A stretch of 64,000 nucleotides of DNA from Dehalobacter sp. DCM (GCF_024972775.1 NZ_CP092282.1:3873525-3937524), one strand, 5' to 3'; positions 34,306 through 43,757 are shown, numbered from the stretch's first letter. Translations and numbers: made by a program. The notes: generated by a model not told the origin, from the letters alone.

Positions 34306-35460
34306 TCACCATTTTAACCAAGGCACTTTGTTCATCGTGCTAATGATTAATTCTGCGTCGGTCATTGTCCGATCCGCTCTAATATAATCATAAAGCGCAT
34401 GGACCATCGGAATTTCGCTAAGGAAGTGACCCAGTTCTCCCACTGCCATGCCTGATTCGAGACATTCCAGCACATTATGGTAGTTGAACTCGCCGACAAT
34501 ATACAGATCGGCACCTTTAAACGCGGCTTTCTGCACAAAACTGCTACCGTTGCCGTTTAATATGGCAATTTTTCTTATTTTCTTCTTTGGATCCCCAGCC
34601 AGTCTCACCGAAGAAAAATCGTAGGCTGTGTAGTGATTTTTCAACCGGGTGATAAACTCCTGCCAGATATCGCCCAGAGCCCGGGGCTCAAGCAGCAAAC
34701 CGACCGCACCATATCCACGGGCTTTGCCAGTGTTTTGGAGCGGAATAATGTCGTAGGCCGGTTCTTCATAGGGATGGGCTTTTTGTAAGGCTTTGACTGC
34801 CCGGGACAGCGCGCGTTCTTCAACAATGCTTTCCATCCGAATCTCCGGCACACGGGTCAGTTCCCCGATCTTGCCAATAGCCGGCATAGCACCGACCAAT
34901 GCTCTGAACATGCCTTCGCCTTTTGTCTGATAAAAGCACTCGGTATAGTTGTTGCTGTGCTCGCCGTCAGTGATTCCGCTGCCGACACCTTCCGCAGCCA
35001 AGGCCAAGCGAAGCGCGTCAGCGGATTCTTCCGGGACAAAGGTAACCAGTTTTACCATTTTCTCCGCGGCAGTCATATCCAGAAATTCCACCTTTTCCAA
35101 CTGCAGCATGTCGGCAAAGGTCAGGCTGGAGGATAGTACAGATTGATCGAGATTGGTATGCGCAGCATAGCAGGATATGCCGTTACGAAAAAGCGAAAGC
35201 GGGATCAAAGCCGACGGATTGTCCATCCGGAGGTTTTTTAATGGTTTAAAAAGCAGCGGATGATGGGATACGATCAACTCGGCATTTTCTTTGACAGCTT
35301 CTTCAACTACTTCCGGCGTCACGTCCAGGGTCAGTAAGATCTTTCTAACCCGCTGGGCACTGCTGCCAACCAACAAACCGGGATTATCCCAGTCTTCAGC
35401 CCAGGCGCGGGGGGCAAGCTTCTCAATGAGTTGTTCTACTTGTCCTACCGATACAGCCAT
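34306..35460 (-). CDS. Nif3-like dinuclear metal centre protein (YqfO type)
   Basis: This 384-residue protein has the metal-binding SHHPLLF and AAHTNLD motifs of the Nif3/GTP cyclohydrolase I type 2 family in its first domain, and the GELGHF segment of the last domain. An inserted YqfO-type domain sits near residues 130-230. It overlaps the end of trmK upstream, the usual Firmicutes order. It is a housekeeping gene of uncertain biochemical role. Confidence 0.93.
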   Translation of the reverse strand: MAVSVGQVEQLIEKLAPRAWAEDWDNPGLLVGSSAQRVRKILLTLDVTPEVVEEAVKENAELIVSHHPLLFKPLKNLRMDNPSALIPLSLFRNGISCYAAHTNLDQSVLSSSLTFADMLQLEKVEFLDMTAAEKMVKLVTFVPEESADALRLALAAEGVGSGITDGEHSNNYTECFYQTKGEGMFRALVGAMPAIGKIGELTRVPEIRMESIVEERALSRAVKALQKAHPYEEPAYDIIPLQNTGKARGYGAVGLLLEPRALGDIWQEFITRLKNHYTAYDFSSVRLAGDPKKKIRKIAILNGNGSSFVQKAAFKGADLYIVGEFNYHNVLECLESGMAVGELGHFLSEIPMVHALYDYIRADRTMTDAELIISTMNKVPWLKW

Positions 35461-36401
35461 GTTTTCATTACCTCCACCATCGCAATTTCCTTTTTCATCT
35501 GAGTTGCTTTCGCAGTAACCTGCGCTCTGTCGGTCCGCGTCATTTCCAGGACTACCCGCTTTAGATTGGTACTTGTCTCGTCAAGGATACCGCAGATCAG
35601 GGCTTCTTTTCGTTCCACGATGAGCGGCCCGATCTGCCAGATGAGCTGTGCCATCATTCTTTCATATAATGCGATTCGTTCTTTAGCATCTTCAGATACC
35701 GTGCTAGTCTCTCCTCGTCCTGCTGCAGTCGGTGTCATAGTATCTTTCTTCTCTTCTACGGCAGAGTCCATATCGCAATGATACGCCATTATCTTTTGGA
35801 CGATTTGGCGCGTACGTTCTTCAATATCATTTCTATCATGCCCCTCTGATCTGGAAAATTGGATAACGGTGTAGATACGATCATCTTCCTCAACCAGACA
35901 TTCCTGCTTAAGCCTCCACCCCTGAGACAGCAGCACGTTCCGAACTCGGCTTTCGGCGCCCTGGGGCTGGAGAATCAGTGTGTCGATTCTTTGGAGCACC
36001 TCGGGCTTGCTTGCCAGAATCTCAAGCATTGTGACGCCGCCCATGCCGGCTATCACCAACGTATCGACTTCGCCTGGAACGAGCGGGATTAAACCGTCGC
36101 CATGGCGGATGCGGAGCACATTCTGAAGACCGTAGGCATTGACGTTTTCCATCGCCGATATATATGGCCCTTGGTGAACATCAATCCCGACAGCTTCCCG
36201 GATAATCCCTTGCTGGATAAGAAAAAGGGGCAGGTAGGCATGATCCGTCCCGATATCTCCAACTTTAGACCCGAACGGAACAAAGGAGGCAATGGTCTGA
36301 AGACGGGCACCCAGTTTGACCGACAGTTTTTTCAGATCCTCTCCGCAGGCGCCGTTAGAGGCTATCGATTGATCAATAATACTCTTATCTTCACTATCCA
36401 T
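35445..36401 (-). CDS. trmK: tRNA (adenine(22)-N1)-methyltransferase TrmK
   Basis: This 318-residue SAM-dependent methyltransferase modifies A22 in the D-loop of tRNA. VGDIGTDHAYLP is the SAM-binding loop, AGMGGVTMLEIL is the conserved family motif, and LILQPQG follows. A low-complexity linker (about residues 215-235) is not typical of the family core. It overlaps the downstream nif3-like gene by 16 bases. In many Firmicutes this pair follows the major sigma factor gene, which is absent here. Confidence 0.92.
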   Translation of the reverse strand: MDSEDKSIIDQSIASNGACGEDLKKLSVKLGARLQTIASFVPFGSKVGDIGTDHAYLPLFLIQQGIIREAVGIDVHQGPYISAMENVNAYGLQNVLRIRHGDGLIPLVPGEVDTLVIAGMGGVTMLEILASKPEVLQRIDTLILQPQGAESRVRNVLLSQGWRLKQECLVEEDDRIYTVIQFSRSEGHDRNDIEERTRQIVQKIMAYHCDMDSAVEEKKDTMTPTAAGRGETSTVSEDAKERIALYERMMAQLIWQIGPLIVERKEALICGILDETSTNLKRVVLEMTRTDRAQVTAKATQMKKEIAMVEVMKTWLYR

Positions 36402-36452
36402 TGCTGTATTCCTCTCTTATTCACGCGAAACTTCTCGACAATAAATAATTTA

Positions 36453-36484
36453 AAATAATAAACTCCGGCTCGCACCAGAGTTTT
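36453..36484 (-). terminator. Terminator-like hairpin after the ahb genes
   Basis: On the minus strand AAACTCTGG pairs with CCGGAGTTT (one G-U), followed by ATTATTTT. It would end the transcript that finishes at 36627. Confidence 0.5.
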
Positions 36485-36626
36485 ATTTCTATCATCGTCA
36501 TTATTTATTCTTTTTTCAAACTGTAATAACCTTTAATAAATCATTAGTACCCTATTTCCCCTGGTTTTTTTAGTATACACTTTCATCTAAACATTAACAA
36601 GCCGAAAACCCGTTTTTCCTATCCAT

Positions 36627-36917
36627 TTAATCTGGGCGATTAATCTTTGTTCTCATCATAGGAATATCTACAATCTTTAAGCTATCCTTCTTTAGTTGAA
36701 TGCTTTCAATAATTACTGTCTCATAACCGTCGGCGGTGACTTCAAGCGTATAGTTCCCAGAATTTAGTCCTTGAAACCTGAAATCTCCATAATCGTCACT
36801 TTCCGTAGACGCATCTAAGCCATCTTCTCCGTAAAGTGTCAGCTTCGCTCCTTTTATGATCGCATCACGAGATGAATCCCAGACTCCACCTGCAATTTTC
36901 AGTTTTGGCAGGTTCAT
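36627..36917 (-). CDS. Small carboxypeptidase-regulatory-like (transthyretin-fold) domain protein
   Basis: This 96-residue protein is almost entirely one beta-sandwich domain: AGGVWDSSRDAIIKGAKLTL, then DYGDFRFQGLNSGNYTLEV and YETVIIESIQL. This is the pattern of CarboxypepD_reg/CNA-B type domains. No signal peptide or cysteine is present, so it should be cytoplasmic, which is unusual for this fold. ATG 36917 has AAGGAGATAG ahead. It overlaps the fused ahb gene region at 36931 closely and is likely co-expressed. Its role in haem synthesis or elsewhere is unknown. Confidence 0.75.
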   Translation of the reverse strand: MNLPKLKIAGGVWDSSRDAIIKGAKLTLYGEDGLDASTESDDYGDFRFQGLNSGNYTLEVTADGYETVIIESIQLKKDSLKIVDIPMMRTKINRPD

Positions 36918-36930
36918 GATCTCTATCTCC

Positions 36931-37953
36931 TTAAACAAAATACCGCATGCTGCTTTTCTTTAACTCCCTGTGGCTGAATAGCATCGTATGATCCGTGATT
37001 CCTGTTTCTTTGGACAATTCGTTCATAATTTCCCGGCACCCTTCATCCGAATGCCCATGAATCATCGTAAAGAGATTATAGGGAAAACCGGGGAGCCTAG
37101 GACGTTCATAGCAGTGGCTGACTTTCGGGGAAGCAGCCATTTTTAACCCCACCTCCACTACCAACTTCTCCGGCACACACCACACACCCATCGCATTAGA
37201 AGTAAAACCGGCTTTTTGATGATAAAGTATGGCTCCTATACGCCGCAAAATGCCTCTTTCCAGAAAATAATCGATCTTTTCCAGTACTTCTTTTTCACCG
37301 ATATTGAGTTTCTCTGCTATAAAAGAAAAAGGGGTAAGGGTACTTGCCAGGTCCCCCTGAAGCAATCGGATTAACGCCTTTTCCTCATCGCTTAATCCCC
37401 TATCCGGAGATACTTTTTTAGCATTATTCCATGCTTGATCCGTATTCACACAATGTTTAATAAGGGATGTCCCTGATACCCGGTTCTCTTCCTTCTGATC
37501 CATGTCTAAGAAATTCAAGCAAACCTTAATTTTAAATACATTTTTCGCCGGGATACTGTAAACTTCATCACTGCCTAACGCCTTCTTAATCTCGTCTAAA
37601 ATTTGCTCCATTCTTTGCGGAGAACAGGCAATAATCGTAAACCACATATTATAGGTATGATTACGGATATAGCTATGCGTAATTTCGGTGATACTCTGCA
37701 TGAGTTCCGCCAGAACCGGAATTTTGTCTGCAGGAACTTTTGCCGCACACAACGTACTGATATAACCTAAATGACAGGAATCAAAGATTCCACCAACACG
37801 CCGGATTATTTTTTCGTTTTTTAATTTTTCAATTCTTAAATAAGCTTCCATTTCGGTAGTGCCTGTTTTTATTCCGATTGTTTGATACGGACGAGAATCC
37901 ACCGGAAAAGCCCCTTGAATGAGATTGAGTATTGCCTTGTCAACGGAGTCCAT
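36931..37953 (-). CDS. ahbAB: Fused siroheme decarboxylase AhbA-AhbB
   Basis: This 340-residue protein is made of two AsnC/Lrp-like halves (about residues 1-155 and 185-340), normally two separate subunits. Each half has a winged helix and a ligand-binding domain. The second half carries the RPRLPGFPYNLFTMIHG segment, and the C-terminus ends KKSSMRYF, family marks of siroheme and haem d1 pathway decarboxylases. It converts siroheme to 12,18-didecarboxysiroheme, the first step of the alternative haem pathway. ATG 37953 has GAGGAGG ahead and overlaps the radical SAM gene upstream, so the genes are coupled. Confidence 0.9.
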   Translation of the reverse strand: MDSVDKAILNLIQGAFPVDSRPYQTIGIKTGTTEMEAYLRIEKLKNEKIIRRVGGIFDSCHLGYISTLCAAKVPADKIPVLAELMQSITEITHSYIRNHTYNMWFTIIACSPQRMEQILDEIKKALGSDEVYSIPAKNVFKIKVCLNFLDMDQKEENRVSGTSLIKHCVNTDQAWNNAKKVSPDRGLSDEEKALIRLLQGDLASTLTPFSFIAEKLNIGEKEVLEKIDYFLERGILRRIGAILYHQKAGFTSNAMGVWCVPEKLVVEVGLKMAASPKVSHCYERPRLPGFPYNLFTMIHGHSDEGCREIMNELSKETGITDHTMLFSHRELKKSSMRYFV

Positions 37954-38953
37954 TTACCTGTCCTCCTCTGCGGTTATAGTAAAGGCACCAGGGCTCCTCG
38001 GCCATAAAATCTCCTTCATGGTAATAGGCTGCACGGGCCCGGCAACCGCCGCAGATTTTTTTATACGTACAGGATCCGCAACTGCCTTTATAGTCTAGGG
38101 TGCGAAGTTCATGGAATACCGGATGGGTTTGCCAGATTTCATCAAAAGGTGTTACCCGCACATCACCCAACGGAATATTCAAATATGCGCACGGCTGTAC
38201 CTGTCCTTTGGGGCTGATGATACAGTAAGCTGTTCCAGCCAGGCACCCTCGGCTAAAACGAGTTTCCACTCCCAATTGCTTCGCTATTCTTGTGAACTGG
38301 GGGGCACAGGTAGGTTTAAGTTCAATGTTAACGCTCTGTTGCTTTTTTATAATCCTGGTGAGAACATCTTCATAAGCCTCAGCTTTCAGCGATTCCTCCT
38401 CAATGGATACAGCCCGTCCGGTGGGGACAAGGAAGAAAATGTGATGGGCGACCGCTCCTTCCTCTACGGCAAAATCGGTGAGTGTTTCTAATTCCGCTGA
38501 ATTCCAATCCATGACAGTTGTGTGGATCTGAAAAGGCAGACCAACCCGGCGGCAATTCCTCATTCCCTGAACCGCTTGCTCCCAAGCACCTTGATAACGG
38601 CGAAAGTGATCATGCTTTTCGCTGTCCAGGGAATCAAGGGAAATTCCCATGCCCAGGGCACCGGCTTCTTTAAGTTTTTGGGCCAGTTCAACCGTAATTA
38701 AAGTTCCATTGGTTCCAAAAACAGGCCGCAGTCCCAGATTGCTCGCATAAGCAACTAAATCGATTATATCCGGTCGCATTAATGGTTCGCCGCCGCTGAA
38801 AATCATGATTTTAAATCCGGCTTTGACGATCTGATCCAGCATCGTCTTGGCTTCATCTGTGCTTAATTCTTCTTCCAGCTTCGCGCCGGCATCCCGATAA
38901 CAGTGCTCACAGTACATGTTACAGGCATTGGTTGTATTCCACGATACGATCAT
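37940..38953 (-). CDS. ahbD: Radical SAM haem synthase, AhbD (NirJ2) type
   Basis: This 337-residue radical SAM enzyme has the CNMYCEHC cluster motif near residue 11. The C-terminal part has RGCLAGTAYC, QPCAYLN and CGSCTYKKICGGCRAR, which supply auxiliary cluster cysteines. AhbD performs the oxidative decarboxylation of Fe-coproporphyrin III to haem b. It overlaps its neighbours on both sides, so ahbC, ahbD and ahbAB form one operon. The AhbC and AhbD assignments rest on C-terminal motifs and could be swapped only with low probability. Confidence 0.87.
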   Translation of the reverse strand: MIVSWNTTNACNMYCEHCYRDAGAKLEEELSTDEAKTMLDQIVKAGFKIMIFSGGEPLMRPDIIDLVAYASNLGLRPVFGTNGTLITVELAQKLKEAGALGMGISLDSLDSEKHDHFRRYQGAWEQAVQGMRNCRRVGLPFQIHTTVMDWNSAELETLTDFAVEEGAVAHHIFFLVPTGRAVSIEEESLKAEAYEDVLTRIIKKQQSVNIELKPTCAPQFTRIAKQLGVETRFSRGCLAGTAYCIISPKGQVQPCAYLNIPLGDVRVTPFDEIWQTHPVFHELRTLDYKGSCGSCTYKKICGGCRARAAYYHEGDFMAEEPWCLYYNRRGGQVNGLR

Positions 38954-40152
38954 TGGCTTGTCCTACTTTCACTTTGGCTGGCTATACCGATCTCGTCGTC
39001 GGTCAGATAACAGGCAGGGTCGGATGCCCAGAAATCTCCGGCCACCGCGCCAGCCCGCGTACGGAAATTTCCGTTGCAGAAGCTTAAAAACCGACACTGG
39101 GCACAACGTCCCTTTAAATGAGTCTTCCGATCCTTCAACGCAGCCAGGAGCGGATGGTTCATATCCGTCCAGATCTCCCCAAACTTTCTTTCACGGACGT
39201 TTCCAAAAGAAATATACTGGGTGAATTGATCGGGATGAACATCACCGTAAGGATCAATTTCCCCGAACGCAATCCCTGAACGGTTTCCGCCATTGATTTC
39301 GAGGAGGGTTTTGATCTTTTCCGCCCGCTCAGGGTTTTCTTGAAGGGCTAAAAGATACAGGTAAACGCCGTCACAGTGATTATCTACAGTCAGGATTTCT
39401 TTATTCAGACCTTTTTCCTGAAAGTCTTTCGTTCTGCGGATGATGGTATCCATCGCTTGCCGGGACTCCTCCGGGGATATGTCTTCGGATACCATTTTTT
39501 GTCCACGGCCGGAATAAACTAAATGATAAAAACAGACGCGGTCAATATTTTCCGCTTCAATAAAATCAAAGATGTGATCCAATTCTTCGAAATTATGACG
39601 GTTGATTGTAAACCGCAGCCCCACACGCTGCCCTGCCGCGACACAATTCCGGATTCCTGACATCGCTGCCTGAAAAGCACCTTGTTTCCCTCGGAACAGA
39701 TCGTTGACTTCCCGCAGACCGTCTAAGGAAATCCCCACATAACCAACACCGATCTTTTTTATCCGTAAGGCAAGTTCCGGAGTAATCAACGTACCATTTG
39801 TCGACAAGGTGGGCCTTATGCCTTTGCCGGCAGCATACTCGGCCAACTCAAAAAAATCGGGCCTTATTAACGGCTCTCCGCCGGAAAAAAGGAGTACCGG
39901 CACTTTAAAATCCGCTAAATCATCAATCAGTTTTTTGGCCTCTTCCGTCGATAGCTCGCCTTCATATTGTCTGGCGTTGGAGTCCATGTAGCAATGCACG
40001 CAATGAAGATTACACGTCTTAGTCGAATTCCAAACCACTACCGGACCGGACCCACTTGTGGTTCCATGTTTGTTGCCTTGACTGTCTTTGCTGTACCGCA
40101 AGGAATCCCCAAAGTTCTCCGTATCGAATAAAAGTTTCGTTATACTGATCAA
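38950..40152 (-). CDS. ahbC: Radical SAM protein, AhbC (NirJ1) type
   Basis: This 400-residue radical SAM enzyme has CNLHCVHC near residue 47 and a SPASM-like C-terminal cysteine set (CAQCRFLSFCNG). AhbC removes the acetate side chains of 12,18-didecarboxysiroheme to give Fe-coproporphyrin III. The start is TTG 40152, with AAAGGAG seven bases ahead. It is the first gene of the ahb operon. Its products feed the c-type cytochrome machinery encoded next to it at 41108-43515. Confidence 0.87.
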   Translation of the reverse strand: MISITKLLFDTENFGDSLRYSKDSQGNKHGTTSGSGPVVVWNSTKTCNLHCVHCYMDSNARQYEGELSTEEAKKLIDDLADFKVPVLLFSGGEPLIRPDFFELAEYAAGKGIRPTLSTNGTLITPELALRIKKIGVGYVGISLDGLREVNDLFRGKQGAFQAAMSGIRNCVAAGQRVGLRFTINRHNFEELDHIFDFIEAENIDRVCFYHLVYSGRGQKMVSEDISPEESRQAMDTIIRRTKDFQEKGLNKEILTVDNHCDGVYLYLLALQENPERAEKIKTLLEINGGNRSGIAFGEIDPYGDVHPDQFTQYISFGNVRERKFGEIWTDMNHPLLAALKDRKTHLKGRCAQCRFLSFCNGNFRTRAGAVAGDFWASDPACYLTDDEIGIASQSESRTSQ

Positions 40153-40256
40153 TGCTAACTCCTTTCATCCTACAACGATATAGCATCAATGTATGACAAT
40201 TGTTACTTAATTCTTGAGTCATTTTAAATCATCGATAATTTTCTTTTTATTTCATT

Positions 40257-41081
40257 TTAAGACCTATATTCCCTCTTGCTTAATTGAACCAGCAAATCCG
40301 ATGAGGATACTATCTCCTGCAGGGACGCCGTAATTTCTTCTGTGGCGGCAGCCTGAGTATGGCCCGCTATGGATAAATTCTGAATGTGCTTGGCTAAATC
40401 TTCTTCAGCTATTCGCATTTCCGATAAGATTTTTGATACTTTTTGGGTGGATTCACTACTTATTTGAGCCAGTTTTCGCATTTCCTCCGCAACAACAGAG
40501 AAACCTCTGCCTGAAGCTCCTGCTCTAGCAGCCTCAATTGCTGCATTTAATGCTAACAAATTGGATTGTGTAGAAATACTCTGTATCAATGAAACAATAT
40601 TATCCGTTTCCTTAATTTTTTGATTATTGATCTCAGTGATTTTAATAATTTCTTCAATGGTATTAGCCAATTTTTGTGAACCAGCGGCAATCTCCTCTAT
40701 GCTTGCACTGGTTTGCTGCAAAGAGGATGCCATATTTTCTGACGCTTGCTCTAAGTTTAGCTGCCTATCTAGATTTTTAGCTATGGTGACTGCCCCAATG
40801 ACTCTATTCATTTCATCACGGAGGGGAAAACCCCCTCCAAGTATATGAACCCCAAAGACCTCCTTTGGAATTACCGCCATAAAGGCTTTGCCGGAATCAA
40901 ATAGTTGATACAGTGGATCTCCGGATGGTATTTCATCACCTATAGAGATATTCATATGAAAACTATTTGCTTGAACAAAACCAACAAATTTATTTCTGTC
41001 GGTCAGTCCGAAAGCGGCATCTTCATGAATGATCTCCTTCATGATAGGGAGTACTTCCATCAACGAATTCAATATCGTCAT
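40257..41081 (-). CDS. Soluble methyl-accepting chemotaxis-type protein
   Basis: This 274-residue protein has no membrane segment. The first 115 residues are a small sensory domain (GDEIPSGDPLYQLFDSGKAF and VHILGGGFPLRDEMNRVIGA), followed by an MCP signalling domain with the hairpin tip LLALNAAIEAARAGASGRGF. ATG 41081 is preceded by GGAGGG. The C-terminal coiled coil is shorter than in full receptors. It lies between the haem and cytochrome genes and may sense a redox or ligand signal. No che genes are present here. Confidence 0.88.
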   Translation of the reverse strand: MTILNSLMEVLPIMKEIIHEDAAFGLTDRNKFVGFVQANSFHMNISIGDEIPSGDPLYQLFDSGKAFMAVIPKEVFGVHILGGGFPLRDEMNRVIGAVTIAKNLDRQLNLEQASENMASSLQQTSASIEEIAAGSQKLANTIEEIIKITEINNQKIKETDNIVSLIQSISTQSNLLALNAAIEAARAGASGRGFSVVAEEMRKLAQISSESTQKVSKILSEMRIAEEDLAKHIQNLSIAGHTQAAATEEITASLQEIVSSSDLLVQLSKREYRS

Positions 41082-41107
41082 TATACCCTCCAAATGATTA
41101 ATACTGT

Positions 41108-41887
41108 TTATGCATAACTATGCATTCCGGACATTAGAAAGTTCACACCAAAAAAAGTGAAGAGCACCAAAATAAAACCGGCTAACACGATGATATTTGC
41201 TCTCTTTCCTTGCCAATTCCGGTTCCGGTGCAAGTGCAAATACAACGCATAGATAATCCACGTTATCAAAGCCCAGGTTTCTTTGGGATCCCAGCTCCAA
41301 TAGCTGCCCCAGATTTGTTCTGCCCAGATCGCCCCAAGGACGATTGATAAAGAAAGCATGGCAAATCCCCAGGCAACAATATGATAGATTTTTTCTCCAT
41401 TAGTCGTATCGTTCTTTTTGATGATATTTCTAGCTGAAAATCCTGCAGCCAGAGCGAATGCCGCATAGGCCAAAACAGCTGTCATAACATGTACTGTTAG
41501 CCAGGGACTCTTAAGGGCAGGCATAACCGGCCCTGCATTATTCAATTGATTGGCCATTAGCACGAAGATACTTAGGATAAAGAGGAAGGCAAAAACCATA
41601 ATCACTCCGCCTGCCTTTTTATCCTTACTTTTCAATTCATATACCATGTACATCACGATGGTAACGAATGAAAAACACAGCAGAAAATCACTCCCGCTTG
41701 ACAGCGGTGGTCTACCGGTAAGATTCCAGCGATAAAGCAATAGCAACAGATTGAACACTCCGCCGATTGCCACTGCAATTGACGCAAATTTCAGAACCTG
41801 TGTATTCTCGGTCTTATTTCCCACAAAGTATAGTATTGCTCCTGCAACGTAAGCAATGAGGATACCGAATAATAATTGCTGCATCAT
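41108..41887 (-). CDS. ccsA: Cytochrome c biogenesis protein CcsA/ResC
   Basis: This 259-residue membrane protein has about eight helices. WGSYWSWDPKETW near residue 190 is the tryptophan-rich WWD motif that presents haem, and flanking histidines are present. It forms the System II haem lyase with ResB, the gene immediately upstream. ATG 41887 has AGGTG-type context and lies 27 bases after the resB stop. Its job here is to attach haem to the multihaem cytochrome at 42958. Confidence 0.92.
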   Translation of the reverse strand: MMQQLLFGILIAYVAGAILYFVGNKTENTQVLKFASIAVAIGGVFNLLLLLYRWNLTGRPPLSSGSDFLLCFSFVTIVMYMVYELKSKDKKAGGVIMVFAFLFILSIFVLMANQLNNAGPVMPALKSPWLTVHVMTAVLAYAAFALAAGFSARNIIKKNDTTNGEKIYHIVAWGFAMLSLSIVLGAIWAEQIWGSYWSWDPKETWALITWIIYALYLHLHRNRNWQGKRANIIVLAGFILVLFTFFGVNFLMSGMHSYA

Positions 41888-41914
41888 ATGTTTTCACCTG
41901 ATTCCTTAAAAATT

Positions 41915-42913
41915 TTAAAATTGGGATTGATCTGCAACAACTCTGGGGCGCCGGTTAAAAGGCAAAGCCATGAATGAGCCAAGCATAAGTAAAATTCCGC
42001 CAGCTGCAGTGACAGGCAATGCGGGATCAGATTTTATTTTTAATACTGTATAAGTCTCAACTCCGGTAAAAACTATATTAATCCCGTTATTGAGGTTGAT
42101 GCTCTCACCCAGTTTTGCAACGCCTATGCCAAGTAACTTATCCTTTTTATAAACGGAAAACATGACGCGGGGATTGTCCGGCCTTAGGGTTTTCGATTCC
42201 ATGCCATAATTCTCATCGAAATTGGGAACATAACGATAGAGCTTGACGGTTTTATCTGTTTCCGGAATAGAAAGAGAGTCCCCTTCGTTCAAAAAACCCT
42301 GAATATCCGTCTTACTGAGACCGTTAATTTTGTAGCTTATTTTGTTTCCGAAACTCTCCTGATACACTTTTACTTTTTCGTAGACAAAAGGATGATTGAC
42401 ACTGATCCAAATGTTTTCCTGTTTCTTGTCCCCTTCTACGATTCGGACTTTGGAATCAAATTGAGAGGCTGATCCATCATTGTTGTATTCAATTCGGAAT
42501 TGTTCCAATTGAATGGAAAAAGGCTTATTCACCTTAATAAGTTTAGAAACATCCGTTGTTTCACCTTCTGAAAGCTTCGATAGTACGCTTTGTCCATAAT
42601 GCAGGTATACTCCTCCGCCAACAACAATAAGAATAATTCCGATGTGAAGCAGCAGAGTTCCTATTTGTCTGACCCTCTCTAAAAAATTAAGTTTATTTTT
42701 GAATAGGTTCTTAAGCCGAATGATTCTGTTAATTGTGCAAAAGAACAGATTTAAGGTGATAAGGGCTAGTAAAATCTTAAACAATGGGCTGTGATAGAAC
42801 ACTTCCGGCATAATCAAACTGCCCAACATCGATACCAGCCCGATTAAGGCCAGCAGGGCAAGTCCGGTCTTCATGCCGGTAACTTTGTGATAAATCTTTT
42901 TAAATTGATTCAT
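41915..42913 (-). CDS. resB: Cytochrome c biogenesis protein ResB
   Basis: This 332-residue System II partner of CcsA has three N-terminal helices (first 100 residues, with GLVSMLGSLIMPE near the start), a large extracytoplasmic beta-rich domain and a final helix near residue 315. It lies between the cytochrome gene and ccsA on the same strand. Its length is typical of the short Gram-positive/delta-proteobacterial form. Confidence 0.92.
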   Translation of the reverse strand: MNQFKKIYHKVTGMKTGLALLALIGLVSMLGSLIMPEVFYHSPLFKILLALITLNLFFCTINRIIRLKNLFKNKLNFLERVRQIGTLLLHIGIILIVVGGGVYLHYGQSVLSKLSEGETTDVSKLIKVNKPFSIQLEQFRIEYNNDGSASQFDSKVRIVEGDKKQENIWISVNHPFVYEKVKVYQESFGNKISYKINGLSKTDIQGFLNEGDSLSIPETDKTVKLYRYVPNFDENYGMESKTLRPDNPRVMFSVYKKDKLLGIGVAKLGESINLNNGINIVFTGVETYTVLKIKSDPALPVTAAGGILLMLGSFMALPFNRRPRVVADQSQF

Positions 42914-42957
42914 TCGATTTCACATCCAAGAAAGTATTCGATTCATATCTTAATTTG

Positions 42958-43515
42958 TTATTTCTTTTCAAAATAGGAAGGTAAGTTATTAAACCATTCA
43001 AAATCGTGGCACTGATAACAGAATACTGTTGATTTTTGATGCATACTATGGCACTCATAGCAATTTAAATCTCCGTTGTGCGAATCATGTGGATTTGACT
43101 CTGCGAAATTTGTTTTTGCTTTGACACTTGTCATGTCATGACATTCCGTACAAAATTCGGTTGTCGCAAATTGCCTCTTCTCCAAGGGTGTTTGATAATC
43201 ACCGGTAATATACTTTAATCCTTCCTCAGCCTGAATGGAGAGGGAACTTTCATGGCAATCGTGACATCTTACGCCAGCTGCGGCATGCTTATTGGCTAAA
43301 AGATCGCTATTATTCCACGAATCGTAATACGACTGCATATTATGGCAGAGCGTGCAAAAGGCTGGATTGTCGCTTGCTTTATGAACTCCCGCGAATCCTC
43401 CGCATACAAGTACGACCAAAGTAATAACGACGATGATTAATAACTTTGTCTTTTTCGACAATTTCAGTATGCTTTCTTTACTTTTATTTTTTATCTTTTG
43501 CTGTGCTTTCTCCAT
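42958..43515 (-). CDS. Membrane-anchored NapC/NrfH-type multihaem cytochrome c
   Basis: This 185-residue protein has a single N-terminal anchor (about residues 27-45) and an extracytoplasmic domain with five CxxCH sites: CTLCH, CHDCH, CTECH, CYECH and CYQCH. NrfH normally has four haems, so a fifth is notable. Such proteins take electrons from menaquinol and pass them to a partner reductase. The most likely partner in this window is the flavin lipoprotein at 45295. The resB and ccsA genes follow directly. Confidence 0.9.
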   Translation of the reverse strand: MEKAQQKIKNKSKESILKLSKKTKLLIIVVITLVVLVCGGFAGVHKASDNPAFCTLCHNMQSYYDSWNNSDLLANKHAAAGVRCHDCHESSLSIQAEEGLKYITGDYQTPLEKRQFATTEFCTECHDMTSVKAKTNFAESNPHDSHNGDLNCYECHSMHQKSTVFCYQCHDFEWFNNLPSYFEKK

Positions 43516-43565
43516 TTTTTCGCCTCCATTTTTTTAATTGCATTTCTATTGGTGATATTTTTTAA

Positions 43566-43587
43566 AATTATATTACGCAATATAATT
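43566..43587. promoter_or_regulatory. Palindrome between cytochrome and regulator genes
   Basis: Nine-base perfect arms AATTATATT and AATATAATT flank ACGC. The 14-base centre ATATTACGCAATAT resembles the general form of CRP/FNR-family operators, including the TTAAT-N4-ATTAA box of CprK-type regulators. It lies 50 bases upstream of the cytochrome start and about 200 upstream of the sigma-54 start point. Confidence 0.45.
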
Positions 43588-43757
43588 TTTGTCTTTGTTC
43601 ACCAATACAATATTCTTCAGTGATTGGCACAGTCCAAAATTCTACACGGAGACGCTTCTGTCTAAAGTCTTGCCATAAATAGACGAAGCGTTCACTTTTT
43701 AGATTATCTGTTTTTAGGAAGGTCTTCATAAGTCAATACTTTGAAGAATCTACAATG

